Part shown: piece after piece, positions 34,859 to 42,815 of the stretch | How positions within the stretch are numbered: position 1 is the stretch's first letter | How the letters are laid out: every line of letters starts with the position of its first letter | NCBI GenBank assembly: GCA_942493235.1 | Contig: OW818676.1 | Location: 2,728,001 to 2,792,000 of the forward strand | From: ENR-C587 sp942493235 | GTDB taxonomy: Bacteria > Bacteroidota > Ignavibacteria > Kapaibacteriales > UBA2268 | Length of the DNA stretch: 64,000 nucleotides | Direction of reading: 5' to 3' | Made by a program: the position numbers and the translations under genes | The notes under the pieces: generated by a model | Told to the model about the DNA's origin: nothing | Databases searched by the model: none | What the model saw: the letters and a program-made list of their open reading frames with translations, nothing else

Positions 34859-34886
34859 TTTGCTTTCTACTCTTTTCTTTATTCAT

Positions 34887-34918
34887 AAGGGCTATCGGTT
34901 TAATTATTGATAGCCCTT
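34887..34918 (-). promoter_or_regulatory. Intra-operon stem-loop after the first pilin gene
   Basis: Stem AAGGGCTATC / GATAGCCCTT with a 12-base loop, no U-run on the minus strand. Placed directly after the first and probably most abundant pilin, it could raise that segment's mRNA level relative to the downstream genes. Confidence 0.6.
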
Positions 34919-34935
34919 TCGATAAATAATAATTA

Positions 34936-35457
34936 TTAGAATGTATTATAAGCAACTGTTACTGTTTGTGGATATGTATCAGCTCCGCTTGCATTTGCAA
35001 GAACTTCAGTAGCTTCAACAGTAATTACAGCAGCTCCACTACCATTTAAAGTAGCTGTTGTAGCTGTTGCACCACCTACAGTAGCAGCAGCAGTACCAAG
35101 TTTCCAATCTAATGTTAATGTAGCTTTTCCACCAATAGTTCCAACTGTATTTTGCTCGATTTTGTAGAAGAAACTGTAATCCTTCTCGCCACCAATTGTG
35201 AAAGTAATTACTTTATTTTCTAAATCATAATGAGTTCCACTTACAACAAACACACCTAAATCTACGTTATAACCATCTCCTGAAGTTTGTTCAGCAGGAG
35301 TAACTACTACAGAAAGAGGAGTAATAACTGTACATCTGAAAGTACCAGTTCCTGAATGTTTACCGTCAGCAGCAGTTCCAGTATTATCAACTACAGTTGC
35401 GAAAGACATAGCACTAATTGCTACAAATGCGAATAAAGCTACTAAAATATTTTTCAT
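34936..35457 (-). CDS. DUF4402-like major pilin candidate (first gene of the pilus operon)
   Basis: A 173-residue protein. The signal peptide ends SAMSFAT. The mature sequence begins VVDNTGTAADGKHSGTGTFR, then CTVITPLSVVVTPAEQ, DLGVFVVSGTHYDLENKVIT and FTIGGEKDYSF, and ends YPQTVTVAYNTF. This is the DUF4402 layout (PLS strand, LGxFVVSG, GxY/FxxTVTVxYN end). Codons are noticeably plainer and GC3 slightly higher than in neighbours (many GTA/GCT/ACT), as in a highly expressed gene. First in the operon and followed by a hairpin, both suiting a major subunit. Confidence 0.72.
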   Translation of the reverse strand: MKNILVALFAFVAISAMSFATVVDNTGTAADGKHSGTGTFRCTVITPLSVVVTPAEQTSGDGYNVDLGVFVVSGTHYDLENKVITFTIGGEKDYSFFYKIEQNTVGTIGGKATLTLDWKLGTAAATVGGATATTATLNGSGAAVITVEATEVLANASGADTYPQTVTVAYNTF

Positions 35458-36127
35458 GATTAATTTCCTTAATAAAATTACAAATAAACTAATTAAATAA
35501 ACTTTGTATATACATTTATTTATGATTGTATATATATTTTGAGCATTAAGCTCATGCCAGCATCACTGACTATCGAAAGAAAGAAAGCATAATATTTTTA
35601 AAGGTTGATGCAAAATATGACAGCATATAGTAATTATCTTGATAAAGTCCCACACATTATCCTGATATTACCGGTCAATTACTAAGAACCGGTGGGGCGG
35701 TTCAAATTTAATTGAAAGTGCAAATCAAAGTACCACATCAATCTTTGCGGGTGATTAGACCGTGTATTATAGTTAGAATTTGATCTCGAAGCTAATCAAA
35801 GCATTAATACTTAATGCCGTATGCAAAATGTTAGTTTCTTCTGATTGTCTCATTTATGTACGTCTATGGTACAAGTTCGGTGTAAATCAATCATTCGAGA
35901 AATATACTTTTTACATATTACGGAAATTGCGAATATATTTATTATCGTATTTCCTACTTCAAAGAACGCAAAACTTTTCACTATAAGTGCCCAAATCGGG
36001 GCGGCTAATCGTCCATTTACTCAACGGTACTTGTATTTCAACGGACTTACAATATAATCATCCTCGTGTCGTCTTTTTAAAACGACTTTTAAGGAAACAA
36101 CACGTTGCCCTTAGATAAGGTCGCCGG
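35458..36127. other. Long leader/intergenic DNA upstream of the pilus operon; possible non-coding RNA
   Basis: No credible gene on either strand. The region is locally richer in G+C than the DNA after 36170, holds several small palindromes (GAGCATTAAGCTC at about 35541-35553 close to the pilin promoter; ACCGGT twice around 35669-35686; GTCGTCTTTTTAAAACGAC; CCTTAGATAAGG), and ends in a strong plus-strand terminator at 36128. A plus-strand structured RNA of up to about 600 nt would explain this. It does not match RNase P, tmRNA, 6S or SRP RNA in any motif I looked for. Confidence 0.35.
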
Positions 36128-36166
36128 AGCCGGAGTCACTGTGCAAAGTTTATTCCGGCTTTTTTT
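36128..36166 (+). terminator. Rho-independent terminator with no gene upstream
   Basis: Stem AGCCGGA / TCCGGCT (36128-36134 with 36154-36160) followed directly by seven T on the plus strand. The closest plus-strand gene upstream ends at 21658, so it must end a transcript starting inside the intergenic region, or be a remnant. Confidence 0.75.
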
Positions 36167-36729
36167 AATAATTAATCTTATTATTTCAGTGATTTCATTA
36201 CAGTATGTATGATACATGCTGAATATAATATGATTATTTAATTTTCAATTTTTCAATTTAATAGATTTTCTGTTGAAAATCGTGAATATTTATAAACCAC
36301 CACTACTGTGATTTCAGTATTTTTTGTTAGTCTATTTTATTTTGTTAATTTAAAAGTTGAATTACTTATTACAGAGCGGATAAATAATCCTTTCACTCTT
36401 TTAGAAAATATTTCAACTCATTTTGGGAACATATTTTAGTTTAAATATCAGTTATATTTTTGCTTACACAAATCTCTTGCTCATACAAATCTTTAAACTT
36501 TAAAAATGCTTCACAGGTGTTAATAATGTTTGTTCTTACTTTTATTATAAAATACTTTTATATCAATTTTGCTTTTCCAATGTTATACACTTTATTCTAT
36601 ACATTTTTTGCTGACTGATATTTTGCTCAAAAGCATTTTATATGTCAATGTTATTTCGCTACTTTTTTTACACTACAAAATTAAAACAGTTATTTTTAAT
36701 TTCCAAACACTTTTTTTACATTTTGTAAT

Positions 36730-37190
36730 TTTACGTGTTACTACTTAGTTTACTATTTTAAATATAGTAGTCAATTTTCTATTCACATCAATGTTCTATT
36801 TTCAAATTTCAACTATTCAAAACTAAGTTATTTAATTGAATATTCCAAATACTTTTTTCTCTTTATTTATATTTACGTGTTGATACTTAGTAACAATAAT
36901 GATAAATTCCGAGAATGTATTTTGGTAATAATCTTTGCAATTAAGCATTGAATGTACAATTTCATAGTACGATTGAAAATTTGATATATTTGAAACTAAT
37001 AATTTGATTTATTCATTTTACGTGTTAATACTTAGTATTATTTTTTACGATATTTGAGATGTTTGAAGTGAAAATGATAAAACCAATTTCTGTACATTTG
37101 AATTTTCAACATCGTAAAACTAATACATTATTTTCTTGAATCCAAGGAATATTTTTGGATTTTATGTTTTTACGTGTAAGCACTTAGTAC
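36730..37190. repeat. Four copies of a 20-bp motif spaced about 145 bp apart
   Basis: The motif TTTACGTGT-N4/5-ACTTAGT occurs with TACGTGT at 36732, 36874, 37019 and 37171 (steps 142, 145 and 152). The middle is TTACT, TGATT-like or AAGC; the flanks are conserved and the roughly 125-bp interiors are very AT-rich with only faint similarity (for example TTCCAAACACTTTTTT and TTCCAAATACTTTTTT before copies 1 and 2). All copies lie in gene-free DNA between the pilus operon and the lipoprotein at 37319. It is not a CRISPR: the repeat is too short and the spacers too long and irregular. Confidence 0.75.
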
Positions 37191-37318
37191 TGAAAACAAA
37201 TGTGTTTTGGATAATTATAATAAATGCTTAATCGTACTATTCATCGGCATATATTACTACTATATACCTAAGAAAGAAAAAAAAGGAATCCCAATATTTT
37301 AGTAACGAACTCAATATT

Positions 37319-37675
37319 TTAATTAATTTTAGTAAGTACGATAGAGTCAATCGTTCTGTTTATTGGGTAATTCGATCGAAATCTGTTTTTTGATTGAATC
37401 ACAAAATAATGAACATTTAAGCTGTTTGAATTGACTATATATGCAGTGTCTGCTTTTATGAATGCGGTCGGAAAATAGCTATCACTCATTAATAAGCTAT
37501 CTCCGGTATGAACAATTGTTATAGTATCGATACCTATACTGCCATTGAATACGTAATTTGCTCGCACCCATTGCCCTGAGTAACTGATTTGAGTATTATC
37601 ATCGTTGTCGTCGCAAGCACTGATGATAAGAGATAGACTAATTATTATTACAAGCAAGAAAAAGAGCTTCTTCAT
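37319..37675 (-). CDS. Small hypothetical lipoprotein
   Basis: A 118-residue protein with a lipoprotein signal (MKKLFFLLVIIISLSLIISA then CDDNDDN). The rest is beta-rich and short (YSGQWVRANYVFNG, DTITIVHTGDSLLMSDSY, ending TIDSIVLTKIN), resembling small lipocalin-like or META-like lipoproteins but without a motif I can name. It follows the methyltransferase gene by 66 bp in the same direction. Confidence 0.7.
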   Translation of the reverse strand: MKKLFFLLVIIISLSLIISACDDNDDNTQISYSGQWVRANYVFNGSIGIDTITIVHTGDSLLMSDSYFPTAFIKADTAYIVNSNSLNVHYFVIQSKNRFRSNYPINRTIDSIVLTKIN

Positions 37676-37741
37676 AAATATCCCATATAATAGTATTTAA
37701 ATTCGTTATATAAACGACACAATACATAGTTAGTTACATAT

Positions 37742-38344
37742 TTATTTGATTGCTTTAATATAGTATCCTCTATCATCGTAATATTCAATTTGAGTAAAAC
37801 CAACTGTCTTGAGTGTATTAACCACATCAGATATTTGATGCTTATTAAAAATACCGTCTTTAGCAAGGATATTTTTGTCGAAATCTTCCTTTTTTTTCAT
37901 AAAGAACAAAAATTCGCCATTTTCAGTGAGCATTTTCCTGATTTTGCTGAACGGCAATTCTAAGTCTTCCCAGAAATAAACGACATTTAAACAAAATATT
38001 TTATTAAAATCCCTAACACTAATTTCAGTATCAAGAAAATTCCCAAAGCTCAATTTAACTCTATTTTGTTCGATGTATTTAATATTTTTTGCAGTAGCTT
38101 GACTGTACATTAATTCGGAGAAATCTATACCCTGATAAACCGAGTATTGGTAATTCTCAGAAATTAGATTGATACCGATACCGGGACCATAACCGATTTC
38201 AAACAATCTGTCATCCGGCTGAATATTCAATTCTTTAATAATTGTTTTGTAAGGAGCCAGATTACCTTTAATCATTAGGTTTGCGGCTATTTTACCCATT
38301 ATTCCGCTTGGTTTACGGAATTGATTTGCTATTTTACTAATCAT
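37742..38344 (-). CDS. Class I SAM-dependent methyltransferase
   Basis: A 200-residue methyltransferase with motif I RLFEIGYGPGIGINLISENY, followed by YQGIDFSELMYSQATAKN and the post-core NKIFCLNVVYFWEDLELPFS. It belongs to the methyltransf_11/UbiE-like group. Substrate unknown. The N-terminus (MISKIANQFRKPSGIMGKIA) is typical of a family of small methyltransferases of unknown function in Bacteroidota-like genomes. No operon partner gives a clue. Confidence 0.8.
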   Translation of the reverse strand: MISKIANQFRKPSGIMGKIAANLMIKGNLAPYKTIIKELNIQPDDRLFEIGYGPGIGINLISENYQYSVYQGIDFSELMYSQATAKNIKYIEQNRVKLSFGNFLDTEISVRDFNKIFCLNVVYFWEDLELPFSKIRKMLTENGEFLFFMKKKEDFDKNILAKDGIFNKHQISDVVNTLKTVGFTQIEYYDDRGYYIKAIK

Positions 38345-38453
38345 AATGTACCAAAATATAAATTGATGATTTACCTTAATTTCTGAGTAGCAAATTACAA
38401 ATAATTATTATTATTTGAAAGTAAATAATGCAAAATAAAAGAAAGATATAAGG

Positions 38454-39276
38454 CTATTGCAAAAGTCCAAATTATTTATTTACTGTTAATTTTTAAAGTT
38501 TTCAAACTTCTAAATGCTTCAAGAGGTTGTCAAAAAAGTAACAATATTTCCAAATCGTCATTCTGAGTTACTGACCACCCGCTACGCGGCTGGTAAAACA
38601 ATACAATGACAACTTTGATACTTCAGATAATCAACTAAAGCATTGGGAATATAGCGTTTACAAGAACACTCGAAAAAGTTGTCATTAACAGGCTGTGCAA
38701 AAGCCAAAACCAATTGCAAATGATCGAATAATTTCAATCACACACTCCAATCAAGTGGGCTGGCTAAAATTTTATATTTCGTCAAATCGTCATTCTGAGT
38801 TACTGACCACCCGCTACTCGGCTGGTAAAACAATACAATGACAACTTTGATACTTCAGATAATCAACTAAAGCATTGGGAATATAGCGTTTACAAGAACA
38901 CTCGAAAAAGTTGTCATTAACAGGCTGTGCAAAAGCCAAAACCAATTGCAAATGATCGAATAATTTCAATCACACACTCCAATCAAGTGGGCTGGCTAAA
39001 ATTTTATATTTCGTCAAATCGTCATTCTGAGTTACTGACCACCCGCTACTCGGCTGGTAAAACAATACAATGACAACTTTGATACTTCAGATAATCAACT
39101 AAAGCATTGGGAATATAGCGTTTACAAGAACACTCGAAAAAGTTGTCATTAACAGTGTAACGAAGTATCCAGAATTATCAACAAGTTAGCTTTCTGGATT
39201 CTTCACTTCGTTCAGAATGACAAATTTTAGTCAGCCTCTTGAACAAATGGAAATTGAAAATCATATAGTTTTGCAA
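38454..39276. repeat. MITE-like palindromic repeat, copy 3, enlarged by internal tandem duplication
   Basis: The ends match copy 1: TTGCAAAAGTCC on the left (38455) and TTTTGCAA on the right (39269-39276). AAGAGGTTGT and CAGCCTCTTGAA form inner arms, and a right-half core (GTATCCAGAATTATCAAC ... TTCTGGATTCTTCACTTCG) is present. The left core arm is interrupted at ATTCTGAG, where a 232-bp unit is inserted in nearly three copies. The 1163-bp gap between 38345 and 39507 is almost all repeat. Confidence 0.8.
38555..39155. repeat. 232-bp tandem repeat, about 2.6 copies
   Basis: TCGTCATTCTGAGTTACTGA starts at 38555, 38787 and 39019, exactly 232 bp apart. Copies are nearly identical (copy 1 has CGCTACGCGG where copies 2 and 3 have CGCTACTCGG). 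The third copy stops at AACAG (39155), where the parental element resumes. Each unit carries an inverted repeat AATGACAACTTT / AAAGTTGTCATT. No gene is encoded. Confidence 0.9.
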
Positions 39277-39409
39277 CAAACTTATATTTTTTTACTCGTA
39301 ATCTCTCTATAGCTTCATCATACTTACGCACCCCGAAATCTCGGAGACTGTTTTCTATATTTTTCTCTTTACCAATAATAAATAAGCTTTCTTTGCTTGA
39401 AATTAGCAT
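39227..39409 (-). pseudogene. Probable gene fragment truncated by the MITE-like repeat
   Basis: A 60-codon frame from ATG at 39409. The first 44 codons (MLISSKESLFIIGKEKNIEN SLRDFGVRKYDEAIERLRVK) are unique sequence with protein-like composition, while the last 16 (VAKLYDFQFPFVQEAD) are encoded by the right end of the dispersed repeat, which gives a near-identical VAKLSNFQFPFIQEAD frame at copy 1. It may be the N-terminal stub of a gene whose 3' end was replaced by repeat insertion, or chance. Confidence 0.35.
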
Positions 39410-39507
39410 ATTAACACTATTAATAATTTGAAATATAACTAAATTAGCAACATTAAATCTATTACAAATTGCCTTGTTAATTGAGCCTCATGAGAAAATC
39501 AAATTTA

Positions 39508-40524
39508 TTATTTTAATATTTCTGCAACTTTCTCCATCAACCATAATTTCATTTCTTCGTCAGTAAAATTTACAGCTTTGGCTCCGGCGGCATTTATATG
39601 ACCACCACCGCCCAATTGAGCAGCTATGCTTCTGACATCATAATTGTCTTTTGACCTTAGAGATAGCTTTATATCGTTAGAAGCGGGAATTTCAGTAATT
39701 AAAGCTCCAATTTTAACTCCTTGCAATTGAAGCGTAGTCTCAGAAAATCCGTTCAAATCCTCCATCGATAATCCGTACTTTTTAATATATTTTCGTTTTA
39801 CAGTAAATATGTTGAACTTATTATCAAAATAAAGTTCAGAACTTAAAAAAGTCTTTCCTAAAAGCATTAAATTTTTCTGAGGCATCTGATTATAAACAGC
39901 ATCAAACATTAGAGTTGGTTGTAGTCCAAATCTTAATAAATCTGCGGCTATCAAATGAGCCGCTTGATTAGTATTTTGGAATTTAAACCCGCCGGTATCT
40001 GTCATAATAGCTATATAAATGGCTTGAGCAATATTCTTATTATGTTGAAATTTACTATCAAGACTAATAAATTGATAGACTAATTCTCCGGTAGCAGAGG
40101 CTTGGGGATTGACCGCATATAAATCAGCCATTTTTTCAGGATTGTGATGATGATCTATCATACATTTAACAGCTTTTGATTTCATTAAAGCCGTACCGAT
40201 AGTCTTTAGTCTTGAAATAGAATTTACATCTAAAATTAAAATCAAGTCGGCAGAAAGAATTTCATCTTCATCGGATTCATTATAAATATTTATAATATCA
40301 ATATTACTCATAAATGAAAAGCAGTCAGGAAGATTATTATAAAAGTATATTTTCGCTTTTTTACCTTTGGATAATAAATACTCATGCATAGCCAACGATG
40401 AGCCTATGGAATCTCCGTCAGGGTTTTCGTGCCCTACGATAATTATATTATTTGCTTTTTCAACTGCCTGATGTATTAACAATAAGTTTGTCTCTAATTC
40501 TTTGCTAATTAAATTCTTAAACAC
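39508..40524 (-). CDS. nrnA: Bifunctional oligoribonuclease / pAp phosphatase (DHH-DHHA1)
   Basis: A 338-residue DHH phosphoesterase. Motifs: HENPDGDSIGSSLAM (metal site), DVNS and DHHHNPE (DHH), TDTGGFKFQNT, and the C-terminal DHHA1 substrate-binding GGGGHINAAG. NrnA degrades short RNA oligonucleotides and dephosphorylates pAp. The start ATG overlaps the upstream methyltransferase gene by 16 bases, so the two are co-translated. Length is normal for the family. Confidence 0.92.
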   Translation of the reverse strand: MFKNLISKELETNLLLIHQAVEKANNIIIVGHENPDGDSIGSSLAMHEYLLSKGKKAKIYFYNNLPDCFSFMSNIDIINIYNESDEDEILSADLILILDVNSISRLKTIGTALMKSKAVKCMIDHHHNPEKMADLYAVNPQASATGELVYQFISLDSKFQHNKNIAQAIYIAIMTDTGGFKFQNTNQAAHLIAADLLRFGLQPTLMFDAVYNQMPQKNLMLLGKTFLSSELYFDNKFNIFTVKRKYIKKYGLSMEDLNGFSETTLQLQGVKIGALITEIPASNDIKLSLRSKDNYDVRSIAAQLGGGGHINAAGAKAVNFTDEEMKLWLMEKVAEILK

Positions 40525-41315
40525 AGTTTGCTCCTTGAATTTTGAATATCGTACATAAATACGGCAGTACTTGCCGCTACATTAATTGAGCCGACCTCGT
40601 CAATAATAGGAATATGTACTATATAGTCCGATATATCAAGAATACTCGGCTCTATACCATAACCCTCATTACCGAAAATCAAAGCGAACTTATCAGGATA
40701 ATCAAAATGATAAATCGGATATGAATCCTGAGTAATTTCAGCACTTATTATCTTATATCCGTTTTTTTTTAGTTCAAATAAATCATCAACTAAATCTTTC
40801 GATTCATAATGATTTATGTCAAAAATATTCCCCAAAGACACTCTTACGGCTCGTCTTAAATACGGAGAACTTGAAGAATTATCGTAAATAATTGATTTAA
40901 ATCCAAATGCTGCTGAATTTCTAACAATTGAGCCTACGTTTTCCGTATCAATTATATTATTCATAACAATTATTCTATCGTCTAAATTCATTAGTTTAGT
41001 TTTGGGTTTTTCAACTGCAAGAGCCATTATCCCACTATGAATTTTATAGCCTATTATCTGACTAATTAGGAATTTATCTGTAACATATACTTCTGTTAAT
41101 TCAGATATATTAGAGTCAATTAGATCTTTATATTTAAAGTATAATTCTTCGGTTGAGAAAATTTTAATTATCTCAATTTTTGACTTTAACAATTTAACGA
41201 AGACCTTTTCGCCTTCGGCAATAAAATAATCATTGCTGGTATTATCATTGAATATTTTTTTTAGGTCTTTGAATATATGTATTCTAGTGTCATTGATATC
41301 TGTAATTCGAATCAT
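40509..41315 (-). CDS. TrmH (SpoU)-family RNA 2'-O-methyltransferase
   Basis: A 268-residue SPOUT methyltransferase. The N-terminal substrate-binding domain (residues 1-100) is followed by the knot: motif 1 DTENVGSIVRNSAAFGFKSI, motif 2 FALIFGNEGYGIEPSILD and motif 3 GSINVAASTAVFMYDI. It methylates rRNA or tRNA ribose; the exact site cannot be told. Divergent from the DUF302 gene and overlapping nrnA. Confidence 0.92.
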   Translation of the reverse strand: MIRITDINDTRIHIFKDLKKIFNDNTSNDYFIAEGEKVFVKLLKSKIEIIKIFSTEELYFKYKDLIDSNISELTEVYVTDKFLISQIIGYKIHSGIMALAVEKPKTKLMNLDDRIIVMNNIIDTENVGSIVRNSAAFGFKSIIYDNSSSSPYLRRAVRVSLGNIFDINHYESKDLVDDLFELKKNGYKIISAEITQDSYPIYHFDYPDKFALIFGNEGYGIEPSILDISDYIVHIPIIDEVGSINVAASTAVFMYDIQNSRSKLCLRI

Positions 41316-41443
41316 AAAGTAATCAGCTAATTAAATTATATTTAAAACGTATAAATAAACGCAATATTATAATATATTTTTAGACTTAAAAATAATTATA
41401 ATCGTTAATTAAACGGATTTATAACAAAATTATAGAGTTAATT

Positions 41444-41872
41444 ATGGGTAATATCAATTCGAATCAGTTTATAATCACCATAGCTGACGATGATTTTAAT
41501 AAAGCTTTAAATAATTTATGCAATGCAGCACCCAAATATGGGGTAAACGTAGTTCATATACATAATATGAAAGATACATTTAAAAGAAACGGAATCGAAT
41601 TTGATAAAGATTACTGCATTGTGGAATTATGCAGTCCTGAAATATCATTTAAAGCTTTATCTCTTGATTTGAGACTTGGAAATTTCATGCCTAAGCATAT
41701 TATTGTGTTTAAAGACCATGACGGTAAAAACAAATATATGATGATGAAATCAGATTCTGATAGTTTAGATGTGCTATTTCCCGATATCAATGTACGAGAG
41801 TTAACTCAAGAAGTAATGCAATATTGGGAAAAATTAATGTATGATGCAAAAGGACAAAAAAATGAGCTATAA
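41444..41872 (+). CDS. DUF302-like small protein
   Basis: A 142-residue cytoplasmic protein. It has the DUF302 pattern: an N-terminal KALNNLCNAAPKYGVNVVHI helix-strand, KDTFKRNGIEFDKDYCIVEL CSPE, then ALSLDLRLGNFMPKHIIVFK, equivalent to the CNPxxAxxAL ... GLLLPC segment of the family. Function unknown. Its stop overlaps the start of the enoyl-CoA hydratase-like gene by 11 bases. Confidence 0.65.
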   Translation: MGNINSNQFIITIADDDFNKALNNLCNAAPKYGVNVVHIHNMKDTFKRNGIEFDKDYCIVELCSPEISFKALSLDLRLGNFMPKHIIVFKDHDGKNKYMMMKSDSDSLDVLFPDINVRELTQEVMQYWEKLMYDAKGQKNEL

Positions 41873-42641
41873 GACTTTACAAATTGAATATATTGATGAT
41901 ATAGTAATTATTTTATTAAACAGACCGGATGTACTCAACTCAATCAATACACAAATGCTTGATGAAATTGATGTTTTTATTAATGAACTTGACTATAACG
42001 AGACAAAAGGCTTGATAATTACCGGTAGCGGAATGAAGGCATTTGCTGCCGGAGCAGATATTTCGGAATTAAAAGCCGGATGCATGACCGGTGCAATTGA
42101 CTATCTGCAAAAAGGGAATATTCTTTTTGATAAAATATCAAAATTAGAAATTCCTGTTATAGCTTTAGTCAACGGTTTTGCTCTTGGGGGCGGTTGTGAA
42201 CTTGCTTTATCTTGCCATTTCAGATTTGCAACAGAGACAGCCAAGTTCGGGTTTCCCGAAATCAATCTCGGCATAATGCCAGGATACGGAGGTACTGTCC
42301 GATTATCAAATTTAATCGGCTATTCTAATGCTATGGATATAATTCTAACCGCTAAAACTATTGACTGCGATACAGCTCTTAAAATCGGATTAGTAAACTA
42401 TGTTTATCCCAAAGAAAAAATTGTCGATTATACTTTAGACTTCATGAATTCAATTATCTCTAAGCCTCAGCTGGCTGTTAAAAATATAATCAAACACTTT
42501 AATCAGATGCCATATTTGGATTTTAATAACAAACTATTATCTGAAGTTAGTCATTTTAATATTCTCTCTAAAACCGAGGACTTTCTCGAGGGAACTAATG
42601 CGTTTATTAATAAGCGTGAACCTGAATTTAGAGGGAGATGA
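41862..42641 (+). CDS. Enoyl-CoA hydratase/isomerase-family protein (crotonase fold)
   Basis: A 259-residue crotonase from ATG at 41862 (MSYKTLQIEYIDDIVIILLN), preferred over an upstream in-frame ATG because AAAGGACA lies before it. The oxyanion-hole segment is KAFAAGADISELK and the second hole plus catalytic Glu region is FALGGGCELALSCHFRFATE, then KFGFPEINLGIMPGYGGTVR. Both Glu positions of hydratases appear present, so 2-enoyl-CoA hydration is likely. No other beta-oxidation gene is nearby; it may serve short-chain acyl-CoA metabolism. Confidence 0.9.
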   Translation: MSYKTLQIEYIDDIVIILLNRPDVLNSINTQMLDEIDVFINELDYNETKGLIITGSGMKAFAAGADISELKAGCMTGAIDYLQKGNILFDKISKLEIPVIALVNGFALGGGCELALSCHFRFATETAKFGFPEINLGIMPGYGGTVRLSNLIGYSNAMDIILTAKTIDCDTALKIGLVNYVYPKEKIVDYTLDFMNSIISKPQLAVKNIIKHFNQMPYLDFNNKLLSEVSHFNILSKTEDFLEGTNAFINKREPEFRGR

Positions 42642-42815
42642 TTTATTCATAAATTACATTTTTATTCTCTTTATAAATTTATTATTTTTGTAAAGCAAAA
42701 TAAGTTGAAAAAAATTGTAGAAAAAATTGTAGAAAATTGTAAAATAATAATTGTAAAAAGTATTTCAGCATAAAGTATTAGAGAAGACAAAATCAACAGC
42801 ATAGAGAACATAAAT

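Noticed and set aside
35458..35560. Sigma-54 promoter before the first pilin gene
   Set aside because: TGGCATGAGCTTAATGC on the minus strand looks similar, but GG and GC are 12 bases apart rather than 10.
35540..36170. RNase P, tmRNA, SRP or 6S RNA, or a cobalamin riboswitch
   Set aside because: No GAGGAAAGTCC, tmRNA ends, SRP loop or AAGTCAGGAGACC-type box was found; only a terminator and small stems are visible.
36730..37190. CRISPR array
   Set aside because: The repeated part is only about 20 bp, the intervals are about 125 bp and unequal, and no cas gene is in view.
38454..39276. CRISPR or rRNA-like locus
   Set aside because: The unit is a 232-bp exact tandem repeat inside a palindromic element, with no spacer structure and no RNA-gene motif.
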